Source of the DNA: CAVYVZ01 sp963772065
Lineage (GTDB): Bacteria > Acidobacteriota > Vicinamibacteria > Vicinamibacterales > UBA2999
Direction of reading: 5' to 3'
Length of the DNA: 64,000 bases
NCBI GenBank assembly: GCA_963772065.1
Contig: CAVYVZ010000008.1
Span: 124,001-188,000, forward strand
Part shown: in pieces, positions 19,221-28,414 of the stretch
Numbering within the stretch: position 1 is the first letter of the stretch
Layout: each line of letters opens with the position of its first letter
Program-made: the position numbers and the translations under genes
The notes under the pieces: model-generated
The model's database searches: none
Told to the model about the DNA's origin: nothing
Seen by the model: the letters and a program-made list of their open reading frames with translations, nothing else

Positions 19221-19380
19221 AGGCCACGAAGCCACGAAGGGCACGAAGATCACGAAGATCATGAGAATCACAATGCGTTCGACTAGCCGGCGCGCGGGGC
19301 GCGCCGCCGCCGAAGGCGGCTCGCGTAGCGAGGCCCAGTCGAACGCACAAGCCTTCGTGTCTTCGTGTCTTCGTGGCCCC
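19221..19380. repeat. Nested intergenic inverted repeat with CACGAAG units
   Basis: The 303-base gap 19171-19473 holds no gene. It contains clustered CACGAAG units (19225-19257) facing CTTCGTG units (19353-19377), so the flanks can pair into a long stem. Inside lies a second, perfect 10-bp inverted repeat: GCGTTCGACT at 19275-19284 and AGTCGAACGC at 19337-19346. A very GC-rich core carries GGCGCGC/GCGCGCC-type palindromes. It has the form of a composite REP/MITE-like element. No transposase lies nearby. I recall similar CACGAAG-rich intergenic sequences in related genomes but cannot check copy number here. Confidence 0.7.
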
Positions 19381-19473
19381 TACGTGACGAGCGTCTCTGG
19401 AATCATAAACTCATGATCAATGCGAGCGTTCTGATAGTCGAATTCATGTCGTCGATGCGCCGATAGCGGCGGC

Positions 19474-20673
19474 TCACGACGGCATCATGACCTCGCGCAC
19501 CGGATCGAACTGGATCCGGCGCTTCTCGACGTACGCGATGTTGCCGAGGTGCGAGGCCTGCGCCGAGCGGTGGCCGATCAGCACGTCGCCGTTCGGCAGC
19601 TTCCGCGACTTCATGCAGTCGAGGAAGTTCTGCATGTGATCCTGGTCCATGTTGCCGGACGCCTGCACCGTGGCGATGGCCGTGGCGCCTTTCGGCTCGA
19701 ACACCTCGAAGCGCGCGCGTGAGATCGTCAGGCGTCCTTCGGTGCCGCAGAACTCGATGCCCGCCCCGGTGATGCTCGGCACGAGCGTCGCCTCGAAGGT
19801 CGCCGTGAACTCCGACGGATATTCGAGCAGGACGTTGATCGTGTCGGGCGCGGTGCGGCCATCCTTGTAGTGGTAGACGCCGCCCGCCGCCGACGCCGCT
19901 ATCGGGATGTCCTGTCCCATGAACATGTGGACGACGTCGATCCAGTGCGTGAAGAGATCGGTGACCTGCCCGCCGCCGAAGTCGAGATACGCGCGCCAGT
20001 TGTAGTACTGCTGCGGATCCCAATCCCGCCACTTCACCGGTCCGAGGAAGCGGGCCCAATCGAGGTTGGCGGGCTGCGTCCGCAGCGAATCGGGCGCGCG
20101 GCGCAGGTGGAACGTGTTGCCGTGCCACCAGGTACGCGCGAGCGTGATCCTTCCGAGCTTGTCGGTGTCGAGATACTCCTGCTTCGCCTGCAGGTAGTGC
20201 CTCCCGGATCGCTGCTGCATCCCGACCTGGCAGATGCGCTGGTTCACGCGCGCCGCCTTGACGATCTCCGGCCCCTCCTCGATTCGCAGCGTCAGCGGCT
20301 TCTCGACGTAGACGTCCTTGCCCGCGTTCAGCGCGTCGATCGTGATCGGCGTGTGCCAGTGGTCGGGCACGGCGATGATCACGGCATCGAGGTCCTTCAT
20401 GTCGAGGACGTGGCGATGATCCTTGAACGCCTTCGCGGCCGCGGCGCTCTTGCGAGCCTGATCGACCTGGGCGTCGTAGACGTCGCACAACGCGCCGACC
20501 TCGACGGCGTTGAGCTTCAGGAAGTTGTTCATGTTGCCAACGCCGCGCGAGCCGCAGCCGATCAGGCCGAGGCGCACGCGATCGTTCGCGCCCAGAATGC
20601 GTGAATAGGACAGGGCGGTCGCTGCGGCAGCGCCGCCAGCGGTCTTGACGAAGTCACGGCGATTGAGGGCCAT
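19474..20673 (-). CDS. Tat-exported Gfo/Idh/MocA-family oxidoreductase
   Basis: The leader NRRDFVKTAGGAAAATAL is a twin-arginine signal. A Rossmann fold follows (GLIGCGSRG near residue 45), and the family motif VEKPL lies near 131 with the catalytic Lys. The C-terminal half is the usual alpha/beta substrate domain (GGGQVTDLFTHWIDVVHMFMG, where the HWID histidine is typical). It is expected to bind NAD(P) and a sugar or inositol derivative in the periplasm. The start at 20673 is supported by GGAGG just upstream. It is a single-gene unit next to the MocR regulator on the same strand (26-base gap after that gene's end). Confidence 0.88.
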   Translation of the reverse strand: MALNRRDFVKTAGGAAAATALSYSRILGANDRVRLGLIGCGSRGVGNMNNFLKLNAVEVGALCDVYDAQVDQARKSAAAAKAFKDHRHVLDMKDLDAVIIAVPDHWHTPITIDALNAGKDVYVEKPLTLRIEEGPEIVKAARVNQRICQVGMQQRSGRHYLQAKQEYLDTDKLGRITLARTWWHGNTFHLRRAPDSLRTQPANLDWARFLGPVKWRDWDPQQYYNWRAYLDFGGGQVTDLFTHWIDVVHMFMGQDIPIAASAAGGVYHYKDGRTAPDTINVLLEYPSEFTATFEATLVPSITGAGIEFCGTEGRLTISRARFEVFEPKGATAIATVQASGNMDQDHMQNFLDCMKSRKLPNGDVLIGHRSAQASHLGNIAYVEKRRIQFDPVREVMMPS

Positions 20674-20699
20674 GCCTACCTCCTCGGCGTCCACACAGT

Positions 20700-22176
20700 C
20701 TAGCCGGGGAACGTTCGAAGAACATCACCCAACAGGGCGATCCCCTCCCGGATGTCGCGTTCGGCCAGAGAGGCGTATCCGAACAGCAGGCCGGCACGAC
20801 GCGGCGCGCGCACATAGTAAGGCGTCACGGGATAGATCCCGACGCTCCGCTCGGCCGCCCGCCTCTTCAGCTCGTCGAGCCGCGACACGTCGAAATCGCG
20901 CAGCCACACGACGACGTGCACGCCGGCATTGGCTCCAACCACCTCCGCGCGGTCGCCGAGATGGTCGCGAACCGCCTCCAGCAGCGCCTGACGCCGGCCG
21001 GCGTTCCGCCTGCGCGTCCGGCGCAGGTGGCGCTCGAAGTGGCCTTCGGCGATGAAATCGGCCAGCACCGCCTGCTCGAACGTGGGCGTGTGATAGTCCG
21101 TGAGAAACTTCAGCGCCGCAATCGCGGGCACGAGCGACGCTGGAACCACGAGATACGCAAGCCGCAGGGACGGAAACAGCACCTTCGAGAACGTCCCGAT
21201 ATAGACGACCCGCCCGGCCCGATCGAGGCCTTGCACCGCCTCGATCGGATGTCCCTCGTAGCGGAACTCGCTGTCGTAGTCGTCTTCCACGATGTACACC
21301 CGGGTCTCCTCGGCCCACTTCAGCAGCGTGAGCCGTCTGGCCAGCGGCAGCACCCCTCCGAGCGGAAACTGATGCGACGGCGTCACGTACGCGAGCCGCA
21401 CGTCACGTCCGCGCGGAAGCCGCGACACGTCGAGTCCCGCGTCGTCGACGCGGGTTGGAATCACCCGGGCACCAGCGGCCACGAGCACCTGTCGCGCGCC
21501 CTGATAACCCGGCTCTTCGATGATCACGGCGTCACCCGGATCGACCAGCGAGCGGACGGTCAGGTCGAGCGCCTGCTGCGAGCCGTTCACGATCACGATC
21601 TGATCCTCGTTCGCGACCACGCCGCGCGCTCGCGTCAGGGTACTGCGCCATCACCTTGCGGAGGCCGTCGAACCCCAGGGTCCGGCCGTAGCGCAGGGTC
21701 CGCATCGACATGCCTCGCGCACGCTCGGCGACGAGGCGGCACCACGTGTCCTGGGGAAAGTCGGCAATCGCGGGACTCCCGTAATGGAATTCGTAGCGCA
21801 GCCCCTTTGCGGAGCGCACTCCCGGCGGTGGGAATGGCCGCTGGGCGAGCACGCGTCGCGCGTGCGACGACAGCCGGATCGGCGCCGCCTGCGTCAGCGG
21901 TGCACCGCGGCGTCCCTTCCACGGCGCGAGCGCGGCATCGGGCAACGTGGCTGACACGTACGTTCCAGCACCGACGCGTGCCTCGACGTAGCCTTCATCC
22001 ACGAGACGCATGAAGGCGAATGCCACCGCCTTCCGCGACACGCCGAGATCCACCGCGAGCGTTCGCGTTGACGGCAGCCGCGCGCCGGCGGCAACGCGGC
22101 CGTCGAGGATCGCGCGCCGCAGGCTGCGATACACGCGCTGATTGATCGGCCCATCGCCGCGCAGGCTCACGAGCAT
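20700..22176 (-). CDS. MocR/PdxR-type GntR regulator with aminotransferase domain, frameshifted
   Basis: The N-terminal winged helix (about residues 1-75) has the GntR pattern LRRAILDGRVAAGARLPSTR and LGVSRKAV. A fold-type-I aminotransferase domain follows, with the PLP lysine in GTFSKVLFPSLRL. Such proteins are PLP-sensing transcription factors, often for pyridoxine, GABA or taurine genes. The frame changes near 21640; removing one C from CCC gives AQYLTRARGVVANEDQ, which fits the family. Repaired length is about 491 residues. The start at 22176 puts the DNA-binding domain directly at the N-terminus. It is divergent from the gene at 22287, whose promoter it may control. Confidence 0.85.
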
Positions 22177-22286
22177 CCCGACACCCCGCGAAAGTGGCCC
22201 CTCGCAAGTCGCATGAAGTGGCCTCCCAGGGGGCCATTCTGACTCGTAGAATCGCTGCCGGCAACGGTTAAGCGAGGAGGCTTTCC

Positions 22287-22772
22287 ATGATCGAATCCGT
22301 TCGCAGCGGGGCGCTGGCAATCGTGCTCGCTGGAAGCGTGTGTGTGGGTCCGTTGGTCGCCGAGCAGGCAGCGGCGGCTGACTGCAAGGCCGTGCACGCC
22401 GACCTGATCGAGAATGCCGCGACGACGGAATGTCGCCCGCCGCATACCTCGTGTTTCCTGGGTGAGGTGGACGGCAATCACGGGCTTCGGGGAACGACAT
22501 ACTTCAAAGGCGACAGCGCAGGCTCGCCACCCGCAACGTCACCGGAGTTCAGGGCCTATAGCGGCGTCTTCGAATACACCACCCCCCGTGGCACGCTGAT
22601 CGCGCGCGAGAGCGGCGCCGTCAGCTCCATTCAAGGAGTCGTCACCGCCTATCAGAAGATCACCGACGCGACCGGCGAGTTCGCCGGAGTCACGGGCCAC
22701 TTCTTCGTCAACGGATTCATGGGCGGAGGCCGCGTCGTGACCCAGGTGACCGGGCAACTCTGTTATCCATAA
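22287..22772 (+). CDS. Small exported protein of unknown function
   Basis: 161 residues with a signal peptide (about residues 1-30, ending AAAADC). The mature part is Gly/Thr-rich and strand-like (GVFEYTTPRGTLIARESGAV, then VTGHFFVNGFMGGGRVVTQVTG), suggesting a small beta-barrel. Three mature cysteines near residues 50, 56 and 159 could form disulphides. A GAGGAGG lies seven bases before the ATG. It is divergent from the MocR regulator, with about 110 bases between starts. No family was recognised with certainty. Confidence 0.65.
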   Translation: MIESVRSGALAIVLAGSVCVGPLVAEQAAAADCKAVHADLIENAATTECRPPHTSCFLGEVDGNHGLRGTTYFKGDSAGSPPATSPEFRAYSGVFEYTTPRGTLIARESGAVSSIQGVVTAYQKITDATGEFAGVTGHFFVNGFMGGGRVVTQVTGQLCYP

Positions 22773-22773
22773 G

Positions 22774-22812
22774 ACCGAGACGAGAGACCAGAGACCAGAG
22801 ACCGGAGACCGG
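22774..22812. repeat. Short tandem repeat, GAGACCA units
   Basis: About five imperfect 7-base units (GAGACCA/GAGACCG) fill the gap between two convergent genes. It is probably a slipped-strand microsatellite; no terminator hairpin is evident. Confidence 0.7.
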
Positions 22813-23334
22813 CTATTCCACCTCCAGGATCATCTCGATCTCGACCGGGATGTTGTTGGGCAGCTCCGCCATGCCCACGGCCGACCGCGCGTGTTTGCCA
22901 ATGGATTCGCCGAACACTTCGACCATCAGATCGGAGAATCCATTGATCACTTTCGGATGATCGGCGAACCCCGGCGCCGAGTTGACCATCCCGAGAACCT
23001 TGACCACTCGTTTGACCTTGTCGAGGCTGCCGAGCGCGGCTCTCGCGGTCGCGAGGAGGTTCAGGCCGGTGGAACGCGCAGCCTGGTACCCCTGCTCGAG
23101 CGTCAGCTCTTTTCCGACCTTGCCGGCCGGCGTGCTGGCGCTCGGGCCATGCCCGGAGAGAAACAGCAGGTTGCCGACTCGGACGGATGTCACGTAGTTC
23201 GCGATAGGCGTTGGCGGCGTCGGCAAGGTAATGCTCTTTTTCTTCAGGTTCTCCTCCGCGCGGGGCGCGGTCTGCGCCCCGGCGACGCTTGCCGTCGCCA
23301 GCATCAGGAGCTGCACGCCGATTGCTGTTTTCAT
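22813..23334 (-). CDS. Exported RidA/YjgF-family protein
   Basis: A signal peptide (MKTAIGVQLLMLATASVAGAQ) precedes a full RidA fold: SVRVGNLLFLSGHGP, RSTGLNLLATARAALGSLDKVKRVVKV, and the C-terminal RSAVGMAELPNNIPVEIEM with the conserved Arg and Glu positions. Cytosolic RidA enzymes hydrolyse reactive enamines/imines. An exported paralogue is less usual and its substrate is unknown. An ATG nine bases upstream (23343) is an alternative start. The gene is convergent with 22287 and divergent from 23393. Confidence 0.85.
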   Translation of the reverse strand: MKTAIGVQLLMLATASVAGAQTAPRAEENLKKKSITLPTPPTPIANYVTSVRVGNLLFLSGHGPSASTPAGKVGKELTLEQGYQAARSTGLNLLATARAALGSLDKVKRVVKVLGMVNSAPGFADHPKVINGFSDLMVEVFGESIGKHARSAVGMAELPNNIPVEIEMILEVE

Positions 23335-23392
23335 GTCTGTCATTACCTCTCTGGGGGCAATTGTATTGCGCCCGCGCGGTCATATGCGCGCC

Positions 23393-23833
23393 ATGAATTA
23401 CACGCGAATCGCCCTTGCCGCTGTCGCAGCGACCATCGTCGATTTCGTCTACGGGTTCCTGGTGTACGGCACGCTGTTGACGCCGTCGTTCGCGGCGCAT
23501 CCCGATGTGTATCGACAGGGCGAAGCACAGCTTGCCTACATGCCGATTGGCGCCGCCGGCATTTTTCTGGCGATGCTCGCGGCGTCAGCGATCTATTCGA
23601 AGGGGTACGAGGGAGGAAGCGGCGTTCAGGAGGGGGCGCGGTTCGGCGTGCTGCTGGCGCTCTTCGTCATCGGTGGCTTCGTGCTCGTGAACCACGCGAC
23701 CATCAACCTCGCGCCCGGCCACTCAGCGAGGATGGCGGCGGCAGCGCTGGGCGAATGGATCGTCGTCGGCGCCGCGATCGGCGCGGTCTACAAGCCAGCC
23801 TCCCCTGTCACGCGCGTGGGCAGCCGCGTATAA
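23393..23833 (+). CDS. Small four-helix membrane protein
   Basis: About 146 residues with four hydrophobic helices (RIALAAVAATIVDFVYGFLVYG, PIGAAGIFLAMLAASAIY, RFGVLLALFVIGGFVLV, ALGEWIVVGAAIGAVY). It resembles small DUF1761-like membrane proteins, but the match is by pattern only. The start at 23393 (ATG, after an in-frame run of unlike residues) places the first helix at the N-terminus. Its 3' end overlaps the convergent gene by 46 bases. Confidence 0.6.
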   Translation: MNYTRIALAAVAATIVDFVYGFLVYGTLLTPSFAAHPDVYRQGEAQLAYMPIGAAGIFLAMLAASAIYSKGYEGGSGVQEGARFGVLLALFVIGGFVLVNHATINLAPGHSARMAAAALGEWIVVGAAIGAVYKPASPVTRVGSRV

Positions 23834-24429
23834 GTGGCGACGGCAAGACAGCCGCTCATCAGCAATCCGACGATGAACACGAACGTCGTCAGGAACTGAA
23901 CACCAAACGGCAAGCGCAGACTGAGCATCGTGCATGCCATGACGCTCAGAGCGAAGACGCCGCGCGAGACGGCGTAGTGACGCTGGTGAAATCGGCTTAT
24001 GAGCCATGCGGTCGGCACCGCGGCGGCAATCGCAACGACCGGCGCGTACATCGAGGCCAGCGCCGTGCGGATCACCTCGCTCGCAGAGGGTTCGACTCCC
24101 GTCGTCTGTGCCAGGTAGGCGTACCCTGTGATATTGGGCACCGGCGGACCGAACAGGAGGTGGAAGAACACGTTGGTGACGAAGACCGCCTCGAAACTTC
24201 CGAGCACCAGCACCGCCGTGCCGAGCACGAGCATGTGCCGGCTCTCCTCTGCCTGAAGCGGGCCCAGCCTCCGCTGGCAGACGACCGCGCCAATCACCTG
24301 CCGCCAGAGCCACCATTGCGATTGCCGGGCTGCGAACTCTTCGATCAGATCGCCTTTCAGCGGCTCGTTCCCCGCCGCGAGGCAGTCGAGGAACGCGAGC
24401 GCGAGACGGGATGGATGGTGAACCTTCAT
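23788..24429 (-). CDS. Membrane protein with permease-prefix-like N-terminus
   Basis: The N-terminus (FLDCLAAGNEPLKGDLIEEFAARQSQWWLWRQVIGAV) matches the prefix segment found at the front of acidobacterial ABC-type permeases (permease prefix domain family). Here it is followed only by about four membrane helices and no MacB-like or FtsX-like part. It starts four bases inside the end of a PadR gene, the usual partner of such permeases. It may be a minimal member of the family or a remnant. Confidence 0.7.
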   Translation of the reverse strand: MKVHHPSRLALAFLDCLAAGNEPLKGDLIEEFAARQSQWWLWRQVIGAVVCQRRLGPLQAEESRHMLVLGTAVLVLGSFEAVFVTNVFFHLLFGPPVPNITGYAYLAQTTGVEPSASEVIRTALASMYAPVVAIAAAVPTAWLISRFHQRHYAVSRGVFALSVMACTMLSLRLPFGVQFLTTFVFIVGLLMSGCLAVATYTRLPTRVTGEAGL

Positions 24430-24755
24430 GCGGGACCTGCTTTCAGTTCAGGCAGATCTGCCCAGAGCGCGATCAGCGCACGTTGCGTGTCCTTCACCGA
24501 CCGGAGCCCACGCGCCGTGACGCGGAAGTAGCGCCTGGCGCGGCCTCCGCGCTCCGGCGTCGGATCCCCGACGCTGGAGGCCACGAGCCCGCGGTCCTCG
24601 AGGCGGTCGAGCGCCGCATAGACCGCACCCAGCACAACGCTTCGGCCCGTTGTGTTCTCGATTTCACGAGCGATCGGGACGCCGTACGCGTCGCCGACGC
24701 GGAGCACCCCAAGCAGGATCATGAGCTCGAAATCGGTGAGAAGCTTGCGGCTCAT
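24426..24755 (-). CDS. PadR-family transcriptional regulator
   Basis: A 109-residue winged-helix protein of the PadR type: LTDFELMILLGVLRVGDAYGVPIAREIE, then the VVLGAVYAALDRLEDRGLV recognition helix and a wing with ARRYFRVTARG. It probably represses its own operon, which includes the overlapping membrane-protein gene (ATGA). The ATG lies about 15 bases downstream of an AT-rich stretch (24760-24780), the best candidate promoter region. Confidence 0.9.
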   Translation of the reverse strand: MSRKLLTDFELMILLGVLRVGDAYGVPIAREIENTTGRSVVLGAVYAALDRLEDRGLVASSVGDPTPERGGRARRYFRVTARGLRSVKDTQRALIALWADLPELKAGPA

Positions 24756-24813
24756 TTATTCACATATTAAGAACATATTGGACGGCCGTGTCAACCTGTG
24801 CCGCCGAAACCGA

Positions 24814-26364
24814 TCAACGCGAAGACACAGTTGATTTATCCGCGACATCCGGAACGAGCATCCGGATCATGCCGTCCTGCCGGGACGTGATGAAGAGCTC
24901 TCCGTCGCGGCTGCGGCTGATCTGCAGGTCGGCCCGGATGGCGGTCGCGCCGTTGGTTGCCTCGATGAGCTCCCGGAAGGTGACGTAGGTTCGATTGCCC
25001 GACCCGTCGCGCACGTAAAGCTGGACCTCCTCGACGGGCGCCACGGTCTGTGGAATTCCATCATCGGCCTTTTTCATCGCGGCGAGGTCGGCCACGAACA
25101 GACGGCCCCGTACGATGTCGCCGAAAACGAACTTGCCTCGGAGCGCGGGAATGCGCCCGTGGTAGGCAAATCCACCAGACACCGCCTGGCCCTCGCCATG
25201 GTCGTACATTGCGACCGGATAGGTGAACGCCTCCTTCACGCGTCCGTCCAGGATCTCCGCAGGCAGCCGGAACAACTGATTGAGCGCGCCGCCGGGCCGT
25301 GTGACGCCGCTGGCGAAGAATCCCTCGCGCTTCATCCACCCGTAGTTGCCGCCCTCACGAACGATGTTGATTTCCTCGATGTGGTTCATCCCGATGTCCG
25401 CCGCGAACATCGTCCCATCGGTGAGATCCCACGAGAGCCTGTGGGCGTTCCGGAATCCATAGGCGTAGATCTCGCCGAATGTCTTTGGGTCACCGTCCGC
25501 GGCGAACTTGTTGATCGCCGGAATCGTGTAGTCACCAAGCCCTTGCACTCCTCCAGACACCGACGGGCTGCGCGGGTCGATGCGCAGAATGGCGCCGATC
25601 ACCGTGTCAAGGCGCTGCGTCTGTCCAGGATTGCCCGCGTTCGGGCCGCCGCCATTGCTGAACCCCAGGTCGCTGCCGCTCGTGTAGAGCAGGCCGTAAT
25701 CGGGCGCGCCTGGCTTCGACGTCGGGTTGAACTCGAGATGCCCAAACGGGTGGCTCAAATTGTTGACGACGTGGGCCACGCGAAGCAGCTCACGCCTGGT
25801 GCCGTCGAACGTGCTCGCGGCCGGATTCGTGGCACGCCACTCCGTGATGACGTTGTGGTAGGTCACGTCGGCCCGGGTGAACCCCGGAGGGATGAAGCTC
25901 GGCGTCCCGGGATTGCCCGCCGCGCGCTCGCCGTGCACCGTGTAGAACAATCCGTTCCGCGCAAACTCAGGGTGGAAGTCGAATCCGATGAACCCGCTCT
26001 CCAGCCTGTTGTAGACAGCGAACGGAAACGCGGCGGCGATGCTCGCATACGCTGAGGGCTGGTTGTTGCGATCGAGCAGGTACAGGATCCCGCGCGAGTC
26101 GTTGGCGAACCGCCGGCCGTCTGCAACGTCGCGGACGTAGCTCACGCGCGCCCAGCCGGCTGGCACCACATCCTGATCCGCGGGGCGCAGCCCGCGCGTA
26201 TCAGGCAGGCGCACGACATCGCGGACTTCGACCATCAGCCCGCGTTTGGTGATCGGCGCCGCAATGGGATTGCTGGTGACGGGCTCGTCACTGTGCGTGA
26301 TGCCTGCGGCAGCGGCACAGACCGCCAGGAACAGAAGTGTGACAGCCGACAGCGCCTTAACCAT
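24814..26364 (-). CDS. Exported PQQ-dependent sugar dehydrogenase-like protein
   Basis: A signal peptide (about residues 1-22) is followed by a GSDH/sorbosone-dehydrogenase propeller: ESGFIGFDFHPEF, DTVIGAILRIDPRSP, GEIYAYGFRNAHRLSWD, MFAADIGMNHIEEINIV and NYGWMKREG. These are the hallmark segments of soluble glucose dehydrogenase-type enzymes. It would oxidise a sugar in the periplasm with PQQ and Ca2+. The ATG at 26364 follows GGGAGGG closely. A TTG one codon upstream is possible. No haem motif is present, so electrons go to a separate acceptor. Confidence 0.87.
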   Translation of the reverse strand: MVKALSAVTLLFLAVCAAAAGITHSDEPVTSNPIAAPITKRGLMVEVRDVVRLPDTRGLRPADQDVVPAGWARVSYVRDVADGRRFANDSRGILYLLDRNNQPSAYASIAAAFPFAVYNRLESGFIGFDFHPEFARNGLFYTVHGERAAGNPGTPSFIPPGFTRADVTYHNVITEWRATNPAASTFDGTRRELLRVAHVVNNLSHPFGHLEFNPTSKPGAPDYGLLYTSGSDLGFSNGGGPNAGNPGQTQRLDTVIGAILRIDPRSPSVSGGVQGLGDYTIPAINKFAADGDPKTFGEIYAYGFRNAHRLSWDLTDGTMFAADIGMNHIEEINIVREGGNYGWMKREGFFASGVTRPGGALNQLFRLPAEILDGRVKEAFTYPVAMYDHGEGQAVSGGFAYHGRIPALRGKFVFGDIVRGRLFVADLAAMKKADDGIPQTVAPVEEVQLYVRDGSGNRTYVTFRELIEATNGATAIRADLQISRSRDGELFITSRQDGMIRMLVPDVADKSTVSSR

Positions 26365-26398
26365 CAAACCCTCCCACGCATGCGGGTCCTATCCTACG

Positions 26399-27670
26399 CT
26401 ACCGGCCTGGCGTTCCCGAGGCATTGAGCGCGGACAGGTGCCGCGCTGCCTCGCGCTCCTGCTTGCGCACCTTTCGGCTTGCATCGGGCGGCACCTTCCC
26501 GGACGCGTAGTGCTCGTTGATGGTGCGGCGGAGCGCGGGTGGGACCGCGGCGAACTTCCTTCCTGCGAGCTTCGCAAGCAAATCGGCGTACGTTTCATCG
26601 GCCAGCGGATTCGCGCCGCGCGCCGACCGGTTGCCCGTGTCGAGATCCACGTCGCTCAGCGCCAGCGGCCCCGCTCGCAGCGCGCCGACCGACGCACGAT
26701 ACCGTGCGGCCGACGCCGAGAAGCTCTCGAGGAACATCCGCTCGGTCTCCGGCGTGAGCGGTTCGAACGCCAGCGGCTTGAACGGGCCGAATTTCGGCAG
26801 GACCTTGAAGACCATCACCACGAAGCGCGCGAGGAGGCCCGGCTTGCGGTATTTGGTCCCGAAGGTGTCTTCATATTGGCGTCGCGTCATGGTGTACACG
26901 ACGTCCCGCTCGGTGATTCCTGGCGTCGCGGCAAGGATCTCGTCGCGCTTCTCCCGCCACGCCAGTCGCGTCATATCGGGGACCGTCTTGCTCACCGCAT
27001 GGCGATACGTGCCGATCGCGAGGTCCGCGTCACCGAATAGGTCCTTCAACTCGAGACCATAGGTGTCATGAAACGCACGCTCGAGCAGCGGTGTGGCGAC
27101 CTCGAAGCCGATCAGATTCTGATAGGCGTCCGACTTGAAGGAGCCGCGAGCGACCTCCAGCACGTCGAACGCGAACTCCACCATCACGTGCCGCGACGGC
27201 GAGTCGGCATACAAGGCGGCGGCCCCATGCTTCGCGCGGAGCTTGGGATAGAGGATCGGCACCGCCCGGTTCGCCGCCATCGGATGCCCCACGTGGTCGC
27301 TCGTGTAGTGCGCGAGCGCGCCGAGCGCAAACGCGTACTCGTTGACGTTGCGCGAATTCCGAACCAGCGCCTCGACGAAATCGCCGGAGCGGACGTAGTG
27401 CACCAGATTTGAGAAGAAGCGGCTGCCGAATGGGTAGTACCCGAGATCCTGGATGAGCGACCCGCCATACGCGTACGCACGAGCGCCGGCGAGCGCTCGC
27501 GCGGACGTGCTAGGAAACTTGTGCTTCAGCAGCGGCGCAAGATGGTCGCCCCACACCGCGTCGATCATCGCTTCGTGCGCGAGGACGGAATACGCCGAGG
27601 CGGTCGGCGGCGCAGCCAGCAGCCCGACGAACAACGCCACCGCCGTCAATCCAGAACCCCGACGTCTCAT
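26399..27670 (-). CDS. Exported zinc-dependent phospholipase C-like protein
   Basis: A signal peptide (ending PTASA) leads into YSVLAHEAMIDAVW, where the mature N-terminus and its His/Asp residues match zinc-dependent phospholipase C/S1-P1 nuclease-like folds. Further probable ligands are in ALGALAHYTSDHVGHPMA near residue 115 and SRHVMVEFAFD near 155. The family often acts on phospholipids outside the cell. The C-terminal 150 residues are charged and helical with no recognised domain. It is on the same strand as the sugar dehydrogenase gene (34-base gap), but functions do not obviously connect. Confidence 0.75.
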   Translation of the reverse strand: MRRRGSGLTAVALFVGLLAAPPTASAYSVLAHEAMIDAVWGDHLAPLLKHKFPSTSARALAGARAYAYGGSLIQDLGYYPFGSRFFSNLVHYVRSGDFVEALVRNSRNVNEYAFALGALAHYTSDHVGHPMAANRAVPILYPKLRAKHGAAALYADSPSRHVMVEFAFDVLEVARGSFKSDAYQNLIGFEVATPLLERAFHDTYGLELKDLFGDADLAIGTYRHAVSKTVPDMTRLAWREKRDEILAATPGITERDVVYTMTRRQYEDTFGTKYRKPGLLARFVVMVFKVLPKFGPFKPLAFEPLTPETERMFLESFSASAARYRASVGALRAGPLALSDVDLDTGNRSARGANPLADETYADLLAKLAGRKFAAVPPALRRTINEHYASGKVPPDASRKVRKQEREAARHLSALNASGTPGR

Positions 27671-27710
27671 CCATGCCAGGGCCCATCAATTAGTGTGCCG
27701 TTCGGCCGCA

Positions 27711-28325
27711 TCATCGGCTTTCTGCTCTGTCGCGGTGGGCAACGATGGCTTTCGCTGCGGTGTACGTGGTGATATCGATCAAATGGCGATGCCGAGGGCT
27801 CGGACGCCCAGGCGTGCGGAAGTACAACGCGAACGTACCGAGCACCCGTCGCTCCTCGTCGAGAATCGGCGTAGACCAGCAGGCGCGGAGGTCATGCTTC
27901 AGCGCGAGGTCGCGATACTCTGCCCATAGAGGGTCCGTGGCAATGTCGTCCACAATCACCGCTTCGCCGCGGTACGCGGCAGTGCCGCACGAGCCCGCGT
28001 GCGGTCCGATCGCCAGGCCGTCGATGGCGCGAACGTAGCTCTCGGGCAGGCTGGGGGCCGCGGCGTGCCGGACGTGCACGCCGTCCTCATCGAGCAGCAA
28101 GATCGACGACAGCATCCCGGGGGACTGCGCTTCGATGGCCCGCAGACAAAAATCCAGTGACTCGTTCAGCGGCGTTCCGCGAGCGACGAGCTCGAGCACT
28201 CGGTTCTGAGTCTGGAGCAGCTCCACCGACGCTTGAAAGACGGCGGCCGCCGTGCGGCTCTCGGTGAGCGGCGTGGGGATCTGCGTCGTTGCAGAGTCGC
28301 GGTCGGGCGGATCTGTTGGCGGCAT
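27711..28325 (-). CDS. Single GAF-domain protein
   Basis: A helical lead (ASVELLQTQNRVLELVARG) is followed by one GAF domain (about residues 45-195): SLDFCLRAIEAQSPGMLSSILLLDEDG, then GSCGTAAYRGEAVIVDDIATDPLW and RACWSTPILDEERRVLGTFALYF. Such stand-alone modules sense small ligands or redox state for a separate kinase or cyclase. No output domain is attached. The motif GSCGTAA with its Cys is common in this GAF subgroup. Confidence 0.8.
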   Translation of the reverse strand: MPPTDPPDRDSATTQIPTPLTESRTAAAVFQASVELLQTQNRVLELVARGTPLNESLDFCLRAIEAQSPGMLSSILLLDEDGVHVRHAAAPSLPESYVRAIDGLAIGPHAGSCGTAAYRGEAVIVDDIATDPLWAEYRDLALKHDLRACWSTPILDEERRVLGTFALYFRTPGRPSPRHRHLIDITTYTAAKAIVAHRDRAESR

Positions 28326-28414
28326 AGCCAGCCTCCTGCTGCGTGTCGTCCGCCCATCACACTATATCCGGCGATTCAATTGAGCAACCATCGTGCGAAG
28401 CTCTCGAAAACCGC

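Noticed and set aside
22891..24531. Plus-strand open frame of 546 codons across three real genes
   Set aside because: It spans genes of both strands with clear families (RidA, PadR neighbour) and reads as low-complexity sequence.
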